Assembly (NCBI GenBank): GCA_009914575.1
Contig: WNEB01000083.1
Location: 1 to 6,603, forward strand
DNA length: 6,603 nt
Reading direction: 5' to 3'
Origin: Burkholderia gladioli
Lineage (GTDB): Bacteria > Pseudomonadota > Gammaproteobacteria > Burkholderiales > Burkholderiaceae
The notes beneath the pieces were generated by a model. That model was not told the DNA's origin, did not search any database, and saw only the letters and a list, made by a program, of their open reading frames with translations. Numbering within the stretch: the first letter of the stretch is position 1; the number at the start of each line of letters is the position of its first letter. Shown here in pieces: positions 1-4,934 of the stretch. A program made the translations under genes and the position numbers.

Positions 1-120
<120 letters not shown>

Positions 121-192
121 TCAGTGAGTTCGTTCAATGGGTAATGCTACCGGGGCATGACGGCGCACCCGGCTCCGTTCGATACGGCGGCG

Positions 193-684
193 TCAAACCT
201 TCAGGATGCGCTCGCCGCGACCGATGCCCGAGCTGCCGGTCCGCACGGTTTCGAGAATCGCGCCGGCGTCCAGCCCCTGGATGAATGCGTCGAGTTTGTC
301 GCTCGCGCCCGTCAATTCGATGGTGTAGGTCTTTTCGGTCACGTCGATGATGCGGCCGCGGAAAATGTCCGCCATCCGCTTCATTTCTTCGCGTTCCTTG
401 CCTACTGCCCGCACCTTGATCAGCATCAACTCGCGCTCGATATGCGCGCCGTCGGTCAGGTCCACGACCTTCACCACCTCGATCAGGCGGTTCAGATGCT
501 TCGTGATCTGTTCGATCACGTCGTCGGAGCCGATGGATACGATGGTCAGACGCGACAGCGAATTGTCTTCGGTCGGCGCCACCGTCAAGGTTTCAATGTT
601 GTAGCCACGTGCCGAGAACAGGCCGACCACGCGCGAGAGCGCGCCCGGTTCGTTTTCCAGCAGCACGGAAATGATGTGTCGCAT
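193..684 (-). CDS. ilvH: Acetolactate synthase small (regulatory) subunit
   Basis: This is the regulatory subunit of acetohydroxyacid synthase. In this family it binds the large subunit, raises its activity and confers feedback inhibition by valine. The product is 163 residues, the usual length. The N-terminal ACT domain (about residues 2-75) opens with MRHIISVLLENEPGALSRV. Asn11, Gly14 and Ser17 are at the positions where E. coli IlvH contacts valine or where valine-resistance changes map, so feedback control is probably retained. The C-terminal half (about 80-160) carries the conserved stretch FRGRIIDVTEKTY and the segment KLDAFIQGL. The ATG at 684-682 is preceded by a purine-rich GGGAAGAAG site. 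The gene follows ilvI by 118 nt and precedes ilvC by 90 nt, all co-directional, so co-transcription is likely. No frameshift or missing motif is seen. The symbol ilvN is used for the same protein in some genomes. Confidence 0.96.
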   Translation of the reverse strand: MRHIISVLLENEPGALSRVVGLFSARGYNIETLTVAPTEDNSLSRLTIVSIGSDDVIEQITKHLNRLIEVVKVVDLTDGAHIERELMLIKVRAVGKEREEMKRMADIFRGRIIDVTEKTYTIELTGASDKLDAFIQGLDAGAILETVRTGSSGIGRGERILKV

Positions 685-752
685 GTTCGCTTCTTCCCGA
701 TGAGGTCTCGACTAATCCAGTTCGAATGCACGCTGCGCGCCGCCCGGCGCCG

Positions 753-773
753 CCCGCTCTTTGTGGAAGCGGG
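753..773 (-). other. GC-rich hairpin between ilvI and ilvH
   Basis: The 118-nt gap between ilvI and ilvH contains a perfect 6-bp inverted repeat, CCCGCT (753-758) and AGCGGG (768-773), with a 9-nt loop. No T-run follows on either strand, so it is not a simple terminator. It lies about 70 nt before the ilvH start. It could stabilise the ilvI message or tune the subunit ratio, but that is speculation and the helix may be incidental in GC-rich DNA. Confidence 0.3.
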
Positions 774-802
774 TGCGCGGGGCGCGACGCGCGAGCGCGC
801 CG

Positions 803-2566
803 TTACAGATCTTCCGATCCGAGCAGCATCTCGGTGATGCCCTTGCCGGCCTGAACCATCGGCCAGACGTTCTCGGTCGGATCGGTCTGGAAGTCGAGAA
901 ACACGGTGCGATCCTTCAGACGCAGCGCTTCCTTCAGCGCCGGCTCCACATCGGACGACTTTTCGATACGCATCCCGACGTGGCCGAACGCTTCGGCGAG
1001 CTTCACGAAATCGGGCAGCGCATCCATGTAGGAATGGGAATAGCGCTTCTTGTATTCGATCTGCTGCCACTGGCGGACCATGCCGAGGTAGCGGTTGTTG
1101 AGCGAGATGATCTTGACGGGCGTGTCGTACTGCTTGCAGGTCGACAGTTCCTGGATGCACATCTGGATCGAGCCTTCGCCCGTGATGCACACCACGTCGT
1201 CGTCCGGATGGACCATCTTGACGCCCATCGCGGCCGGCAGGCCGAAGCCCATCGTGCCCAGGCCGCCCGAGTTGATCCAGCGGCGCGGCTTGTCGAAGCG
1301 GTAGAATTGCGCAGCCCACATCTGGTGCTGGCCGACGTCGGAGCACACGTAGGCCTCGCCGTTGGTCAGCTTCCACAGCGTCTCGACGACATGCTGCGGC
1401 TTGATGATTTCGCTTTCGCGGTCGAACTTCAGGCAATCCTTCGAGCGCCAGCCCTCGATGTCCTTCCACCATTGCGCGAGCGCTTCGGTGTCGGGGCCAT
1501 GCTCGACCGTCTGCAGCTGCTCGATCAGTTCCTTCAGCACTTCCTTGACGTCGCCGACGATCGGAATATCGACCTTGACGCGCTTGCTGATCGACGACGG
1601 ATCGATGTCGATGTGGATGATCTTGCGCGGGCGCGAGGCGAAGTGCGACGGATCGCCGATCACGCGGTCGTCGAAGCGCGCGCCGATCGCGATCAGCACG
1701 TCGCAGTGCTGCATCGCCATGTTCGCTTCGTACGTGCCGTGCATGCCGAGCATGCCGAGGAACTTCGGATCGGAGGCGCGGTAACCGCCCAGGCCCATCA
1801 GCGTATTCGTGACCGGGTAGCCGAGCAGGTCGGCGAACTGGTTCAGCTCGCGCGCCGCGTCGGCCAGGATGATGCCGCCACCCGTGTAGATATACGGACG
1901 CTTGGCCGACAGCAGCAGCGAGACGGCCTTGCGGATCTGGCCCGAATGGCCCTTGGTGACCGGGTTGTACGAGCGCAGCGACACGCGCTTGACCGGTGCG
2001 TACTCGCACGGCGTTTTCGACACGTCCTTCGGAATGTCGATCAGCACCGGGCCGGGCCGGCCGGTACGCGCGATGAAGAACGCCTTCTTGACCGTTTCGG
2101 CCAGATCGCGAACGTCCTTCACGAGGAAATTGTGTTTGACGCAGGGGCGCGTGATGCCGACCGTGTCGCATTCCTGGAACGCGTCCAGGCCGATTGCGCC
2201 GGTGGGCACCTGTCCGCTGATCACCACGAGCGGAATCGAATCCATGTAGGCGGTGGCGATGCCGGTGACGGCATTCGTGACGCCCGGGCCGGACGTGACG
2301 AGACACACGCCGACGTTGCCCGTCGATCGCGCGTACGCATCCGCCGCGTGCACTGCCGCCTGTTCGTGGCGCACGAGCACGTGCTGGATCTTTTCCTGCT
2401 TGTAGAGTTCGTCGTAGATGTAGAGAACCGAGCCGCCTGGGTAGCCCCAGATGAATTCGACGTTCTCGTCGGCCAGTGCCTGCATGAGCACGGTGGCGCC
2501 GATCGAGTCGCTCGACGGGGCTGGAATGGGTTCCGACGTGGAGAATTCCGCGCTGGGCATGTTCAT
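803..2566 (-). CDS. ilvI: Acetolactate synthase large (catalytic) subunit
   Basis: This is the catalytic subunit of acetohydroxyacid synthase, a thiamine-diphosphate, Mg and FAD enzyme that condenses pyruvate with pyruvate or 2-oxobutyrate. The product is 587 residues, with a short N-terminal extension relative to E. coli IlvI. The pyrimidine-binding domain (about 20-190) contains GYPGGSVLYIYDEL and RHEQAAVHAADAYAR, with the catalytic glutamate Glu68. The central domain spans about 210-350. The C-terminal diphosphate-binding domain ends the chain, with a Mg/ThDP motif reading GEGS at 463-466 and the paired Asn490-Asn491. The usual motif begins Gly-Asp-Gly, so Asp is replaced by Glu here. The ATG at 2566 was chosen because GAAAGG (2572-2577) lies five bases upstream. 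The frame is open further upstream (to TTG at 2686), but no ribosome binding site supports that start. It is the first gene of the operon, downstream of a sigma70-type promoter. ilvB is a synonym in many annotations. Confidence 0.96.
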   Translation of the reverse strand: MNMPSAEFSTSEPIPAPSSDSIGATVLMQALADENVEFIWGYPGGSVLYIYDELYKQEKIQHVLVRHEQAAVHAADAYARSTGNVGVCLVTSGPGVTNAVTGIATAYMDSIPLVVISGQVPTGAIGLDAFQECDTVGITRPCVKHNFLVKDVRDLAETVKKAFFIARTGRPGPVLIDIPKDVSKTPCEYAPVKRVSLRSYNPVTKGHSGQIRKAVSLLLSAKRPYIYTGGGIILADAARELNQFADLLGYPVTNTLMGLGGYRASDPKFLGMLGMHGTYEANMAMQHCDVLIAIGARFDDRVIGDPSHFASRPRKIIHIDIDPSSISKRVKVDIPIVGDVKEVLKELIEQLQTVEHGPDTEALAQWWKDIEGWRSKDCLKFDRESEIIKPQHVVETLWKLTNGEAYVCSDVGQHQMWAAQFYRFDKPRRWINSGGLGTMGFGLPAAMGVKMVHPDDDVVCITGEGSIQMCIQELSTCKQYDTPVKIISLNNRYLGMVRQWQQIEYKKRYSHSYMDALPDFVKLAEAFGHVGMRIEKSSDVEPALKEALRLKDRTVFLDFQTDPTENVWPMVQAGKGITEMLLGSEDL

Positions 2567-2711
2567 ATCGACCTTTCGAATTTTCGGCAAAAAATTGATC
2601 GGGTGCTCTCTGCCGAACTTGTGATCCGGGTTCAAGCGGCGCGTCCAGTTGACAAGCTGGCTTCTTGGGCCAGCCTCCAGCCTCAATTGAGACCATCACT
2701 TATGTTGCGAA
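2567..2711 (-). other. 5' leader of the ilv operon, with competing helices
   Basis: This is the predicted untranslated leader between the inferred transcription start (near 2711) and the ilvI start codon. It contains a hairpin with a 7-bp stem, 2654-2660 pairing with 2670-2676 (one G-U pair). Nearer the gene, the segment at 2612-2618 can pair in two exclusive ways. It pairs upstream with 2630-2633 and 2638-2640 (GAAC/GTTC plus GCC/GGC), or downstream with 2583-2588 (TTCGGC/GCCGAA), which ends a few bases before the ilvI ribosome binding site. A run of six U follows GATCAA just before the second helix. The only short reading frame from 2699 or 2696 is not rich in Ile, Val or Leu, so a classical leader-peptide attenuator is not supported. 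The helices are seen; a regulatory role is inferred. Confidence 0.35.
2572..2577 (-). promoter_or_regulatory. Ribosome binding site that fixes the ilvI start
   Basis: On the minus strand GAAAGG is followed by a 5-nt spacer and the ATG at 2566. It decides between this start and the open in-frame extension of about 40 codons upstream, which has no comparable site. Confidence 0.7.
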
Positions 2712-2717
2712 GCTGCG

Positions 2718-2746
2718 ACGATATAGTGTCGCCGTCAAGCGGTCAA
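2718..2746 (-). promoter_or_regulatory. Predicted sigma70 promoter of ilvIHC
   Basis: On the minus strand a -35 element TTGACC (2741-2746, 5 of 6 to consensus) is separated by exactly 17 bp from TATCGT (2718-2723, 4 of 6). An overlapping TATATC lies 2 bp closer and could also serve. The predicted start is near 2711, giving a leader of about 145 nt. It is the best promoter match I can see in the intergenic region and it faces ilvI. A second TTGACG overlaps the spacer but has no matching -10. Confidence 0.6.
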
Positions 2747-2838
2747 GAAAAAATGGCTCTCTTGAAATTTGAGTTGGTGAAAAGGGCCGCCGGGGTACGA
2801 AAACCTACGTCGCAAAACGGTATCTTCCGACCCCTAGC

Positions 2839-2856
2839 CCCCGCCCCAAGGCGGGG
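2839..2856. other. Perfect 7-bp GC hairpin
   Basis: CCCCGCC (2839-2845) and GGCGGGG (2850-2856) form a perfect stem around a CCAA loop. No T-run follows on either strand, so a factor-independent terminator is not supported. It sits inside the inverted-repeat pair at 2755-2970. Confidence 0.4.
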
Positions 2857-2896
2857 AAGTCCTCGCCGCCGGACGGGCTCGTAGATTTCTCCGCAT

Positions 2897-2931
2897 CAAG
2901 GGTTCGCTGCGCCGGGCTTCGCCCGCCCTTG
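2897..2931. other. Nested GC-rich hairpin
   Basis: An outer stem CAAGGG (2897-2902) / CCCTTG (2926-2931) encloses an inner CGGG (2913-2916) / CCCG (2922-2925) stem with a CTTCG loop. It lies inside the inverted-repeat pair. On the minus strand a T5 run follows about eight bases after the stem region ends in the other direction (2938-2942 on the plus strand is A-rich), so it does not read as a terminator for the ilv side. Confidence 0.35.
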
Positions 2932-2970
2932 ACCCGGAAAAATCCACCCGCTCGAAATTCAAGAGAGGCC

Positions 2971-2993
2971 AAAAAATCCCGCTCCGTGGCGGG
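2971..2993 (-). terminator. Factor-independent terminator reading leftward
   Basis: On the minus strand CCCGC, a 6-nt loop CACGGA and GCGGG form a 5-bp GC stem, followed by A and then six T (2971-2976). This is the usual layout of an intrinsic terminator. No annotated minus-strand gene lies just upstream of it (to the right), because the sigma gene is on the plus strand. It may end antisense transcription across the sigma operon's upstream region, insulate the ilv promoter, or end a small RNA. Confidence 0.55.
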
Positions 2994-3006
2994 CGCCGCA
3001 CCGCGG

Positions 3007-3039
3007 GCGGCGGCGGTCGGCGCCCTCGCCCGCCGCCGC
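3007..3039. other. 9-bp GC-only hairpin upstream of the sigma gene
   Basis: GCGGCGGCG (3007-3015) is the exact reverse complement of CGCCGCCGC (3031-3039), with a 15-nt loop. The composition is low in complexity, so chance is a real possibility. It is directly next to the leftward terminator at 2971-2993. Confidence 0.3.
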
Positions 3040-3092
3040 GACGCCACGCGAGGTGCCGACCGGCACGAAAATTTGTTAGCATCCGCCCGTTT

Positions 3093-3106
3093 ACGAAATT
3101 TTTCGT
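3093..3106. promoter_or_regulatory. A/T-rich palindrome before the sigma gene
   Basis: ACGAAA (3093-3098) and TTTCGT (3101-3106) form a perfect 6-bp inverted repeat with a 2-bp centre, about 37 bp before the sigma start. A related ACGAAAATTT lies 28 bp upstream at 3065-3074. This is an A/T island in GC-rich DNA and could be an operator or part of a promoter. I see no convincing -35/-10 pair for the sigma operon; TTGTTA at 3073-3078 has no good partner. Confidence 0.3.
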
Positions 3107-3142
3107 CCTACCCGCCCCTTCGAGCGCAGACCTTTTCACGGA

Positions 3143-3706
3143 ATGGCATCAGACAAGGAACTCGCCGATTTTCTGACGAGCGTCGAACGGCGCGCGTTCA
3201 AGCAGGCCGTCTACGCCGTGCGCGACGACGACGCGTCGCTCGACATCGTGCAGGACGCGATGATCCGGCTCGCGGAAAAGTACGGCGACCGCCCGCCGGT
3301 CGAGCTGCCACTGCTTTTTCAGCGGATCCTGCAGAACGCGATCCACGATTACTTTCGCCGCCAGAAAGTCCGCAACACCTGGGTCAGCCTCTTTTCGTCG
3401 CTGGGCAGCAGCGACGACGAAGACTTCGATCCGCTCGAAACGCTCGACACGGCCGACAACGGCAACGGCATCGAAATCAGCGAAACCCGCCTAGAACGGG
3501 AGCAGGTGCTCACGCTGATCGACGACGAAATCCGCAAGCTTCCGGTGCGTCAACGGGAAGCCTTCCTTATGCGTTATTGGGAGGATATGGATGTCGCCGA
3601 AACAGCCGCCGCCATGGGTTGTTCCGAAGGCAGCGTCAAGACGCACTGCTCACGGGCCACGCACGCATTGGCACAAGCGCTCAAGGCCAAAGGAATAACG
3701 CTATGA
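3143..3706 (+). CDS. ECF-like RNA polymerase sigma factor
   Basis: This is a 187-residue sigma70-family protein of extracytoplasmic-function type, predicted to direct RNA polymerase to a small set of promoters. Region 2 spans about residues 8-85 and contains DDDASLDIVQDAMIRLAEKY and, further on, the basic HDYFRRQKVRNTW segment. A linker rich in Asp and Glu covers about 87-117. Region 4 (about 118-180) has KLPVRQREAFLMRYWEDMDV and the helix-turn-helix AAAMGCSEGSVKTHCSRAT. Region 3 is absent, as expected for ECF sigma factors. The ATG at 3143 has only a weak ACGGA upstream, but the protein begins where the family does. Its TGA overlaps the next gene's ATG, so translation is probably coupled. 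It is not RpoE with a classic RseA partner. I cannot assign an ECF subgroup or target genes. Confidence 0.9.
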   Translation: MASDKELADFLTSVERRAFKQAVYAVRDDDASLDIVQDAMIRLAEKYGDRPPVELPLLFQRILQNAIHDYFRRQKVRNTWVSLFSSLGSSDDEDFDPLETLDTADNGNGIEISETRLEREQVLTLIDDEIRKLPVRQREAFLMRYWEDMDVAETAAAMGCSEGSVKTHCSRATHALAQALKAKGITL

Positions 3707-4131
3707 GCTCCGCTCCCGAACTCAAAGAACTCGAATTTGCCCTGAAGATCCGCCGCGCGCTGGACGAACGCGCCAAGGATCTGCCCCCGTCCGCAGCCGA
3801 TCGCCTGTCCGCGGCGCGCCACGCCGCGCTCGCGCGCAAGAAACCCGACGCCGGCATCGTGCTGGTGCCGGCGCTCGCGGGCAACATGGGCGGCGGCTTC
3901 GGCCTGCTGCCCGGCCCGGTCGCCCGGTCGCCGGCCTCGCTCGCGCGCCGGCTCGTGCGCGCCGTGCCGTTGCTGGTGCTGCTGGCCGGCATCGTCGGCA
4001 TCGCCTACTGGGAAAATCTCGAACATACGGTCGAGCTGGCCGACATCGACGCGGCCATGCTGAACGATGACCTGCCGCTCAATGCGTACCTCGACCACGG
4101 GTTCAACGCATATTTGTCGCACACGCGCTGA
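3703..4131 (+). CDS. DUF3619 family single-pass membrane protein, possible anti-sigma factor
   Basis: The product is a 142-residue protein that I place in the DUF3619 family from its sequence and its position behind an ECF sigma gene. Residues 1-45 are charged and helical (KELEFALKIRRALDERAKDL), followed by a Gly/Pro-rich stretch (about 55-75). One clear transmembrane helix lies at about 85-103 (VRAVPLLVLLAGIVGIAYW), and an acidic tail of about 40 residues contains NDDLPLNAYLDHGFNAYL. Arg/Lys residues precede the helix, so the N-terminus should be cytoplasmic and the tail periplasmic. The start overlaps the sigma stop codon as ATGA (3703-3706). The small size, one membrane helix and coupling to the sigma gene fit an anti-sigma factor. 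I see no recognised anti-sigma domain or zinc motif, so the role is inferred from context. Confidence 0.82.
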   Translation: MSSAPELKELEFALKIRRALDERAKDLPPSAADRLSAARHAALARKKPDAGIVLVPALAGNMGGGFGLLPGPVARSPASLARRLVRAVPLLVLLAGIVGIAYWENLEHTVELADIDAAMLNDDLPLNAYLDHGFNAYLSHTR

Positions 4132-4145
4132 GCGCAACCAGATAC

Positions 4146-4152
4146 AGAAGGA
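4146..4152 (+). promoter_or_regulatory. Ribosome binding site supporting a GTG start
   Basis: AGAAGGA lies eight bases before the GTG at 4161. It is the strongest ribosome binding site in this operon and it decides the start of the DUF3106 gene. Confidence 0.65.
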
Positions 4153-4160
4153 CGCACGGG

Positions 4161-4934
4161 GTGATTCACAAACGCGGACTGGCGATATTTTTCGGGAGCG
4201 CGATCGCGCTCGTGGTTGCGTACGCGGCCACCTACACGCGTTTCGAGGATCAGCCCGCCGCGGTTGCCGGCCCCACGGTCGCCGCGCCCGCGACCGCCAC
4301 CAGCGCGGCACCGGCCCAGCCGACCGTCAGCCTCTCGCTGCCCAACGCGTTTCCCGCGCTCGCGCCCGCCAGCCCGCTGTCCTGGGCGCGCCTGTCGGCG
4401 CAGCAGCACGAGGCGCTGGCCCCGGTCGAACGGCTGTGGGACAGCTTCAGCGAGGCGCGCAAGCGTCGCTGGATCAAGATCGCCGCACGTTACCCGAAGA
4501 TGTCGCTCGAAGAGCAAAAACGCCTGCATGAGCGGATGACCCAATGGGCCAGCCTCACGCAGGAAGAGCGGCGCGTCGCGCGGGAAAACTATCAGGTGTC
4601 GAAAGACCTTTCCGCGCAGGCCCGCGAGCGCGCGTGGAAGGATTACCAGAAGCTGACGCCCGAGCAGAAGGCCCGGCTCGCCGCCGCCGAGCGGCATCGC
4701 CGCACCGTGGTCAGCGCGCCGCCGTCGGGCAAGAGCGACCGCGACATCAATCGCCTCGTCAACGCGCACGACCATCCGGCCAACGCACCGCTGACGCCGA
4801 TCGCACCGGTCGCCGAGCCGGGCGCGGGCGCCAGCGCCGCCGTGCCGACCACGGCCGCCTCGGGCACCCAGCAACCGCCCGCACCGCAACCCATTTCGCC
4901 GGTCGACGCGCCGTCGATCTTCAAGGGATCGTGA
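4161..4934 (+). CDS. DUF3106 domain protein with an N-terminal membrane anchor
   Basis: The product is 257 residues and starts at GTG. A hydrophobic segment at residues 6-22 (GLAIFFGSAIALVVAYA) follows a short basic N-terminus, fitting an uncleaved anchor or signal sequence. The rest should then lie in the periplasm. An Ala/Pro/Thr-rich linker spans about 32-70. The DUF3106 domain (about 75-183) is helical, with many Trp, Arg and Glu: SWARLSAQQHEALAPVERLW, RRWIKIAARYPKMSLEEQ, MTQWASLTQEERR, then YQKLTPEQKARL. The C-terminal 75 residues are Pro/Ala-rich and probably disordered, ending SIFKGS. The gene follows DUF3619 by 29 nt and its stop overlaps the next start (GTGA). The function of the family is not known to me. 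The repeated Trp and helix pattern recalls periplasmic stress or chaperone-like helical proteins, but this is only a loose resemblance. Confidence 0.87.
   Translation: MIHKRGLAIFFGSAIALVVAYAATYTRFEDQPAAVAGPTVAAPATATSAAPAQPTVSLSLPNAFPALAPASPLSWARLSAQQHEALAPVERLWDSFSEARKRRWIKIAARYPKMSLEEQKRLHERMTQWASLTQEERRVARENYQVSKDLSAQARERAWKDYQKLTPEQKARLAAAERHRRTVVSAPPSGKSDRDINRLVNAHDHPANAPLTPIAPVAEPGAGASAAVPTTAASGTQQPPAPQPISPVDAPSIFKGS

Larger units (their letters stand above)
2755..2970. repeat. Imperfect inverted-repeat pair enclosing about 165 bp
   Basis: The left arm (2758-2779) and the reverse complement of the right arm (2945-2966) match at 18 of 22 positions. They share TCTCTTGAA, then xTTxGAG, then GGTG. 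Just outside, both arms continue with GGC or GGCC, one base different. Between the arms are two further hairpins and no reading frame of note. The arrangement could be a remnant of a small non-autonomous mobile element, or a large stem shared by the divergent transcription units. No flanking target duplication is obvious. The repeat is seen directly; its nature is unknown. Confidence 0.55.

Noticed and set aside
157..837. A 226-codon plus-strand frame opposite ilvH
   Set aside because: It is the complement of the ilvH coding sequence, with no start signal and no recognisable motif.
2567..2686. A 40-residue N-terminal extension of IlvI starting at TTG 2686
   Set aside because: The frame is open, but there is no ribosome binding site before the TTG, and the ATG at 2566 has one and matches the family N-terminus.
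585..2699. A 704-codon frame on the minus strand overlapping ilvI and ilvH
   Set aside because: It is an alternative frame of the real genes, Arg/Gly/His-rich and without domain similarity.
2580..2699. A leader peptide for attenuation of the ilv operon
   Set aside because: The short frame from GTG 2699 or ATG 2696 has no run of Ile, Val or Leu codons and does not stop before ilvI.
761..2884. A 707-codon open frame on the plus strand opposite ilvI
   Set aside because: It is antisense to a clear ilvI gene, rich in Arg, His, Asp and Ala as expected from the complement of GC-biased codons, and has no ribosome binding site or recognisable domain.
3073..3101. A sigma70 promoter for the sigma operon (TTGTTA with a -10 near 3096)
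   Set aside because: The -10 candidates match consensus at only about three of six positions, so I do not annotate it.
2805..3139. Short minus-strand frames of 80 and 101 codons in the intergenic region
   Set aside because: They run through hairpins and low-complexity GC sequence, are Arg/Gly/Ala-rich, and lack ribosome binding sites.
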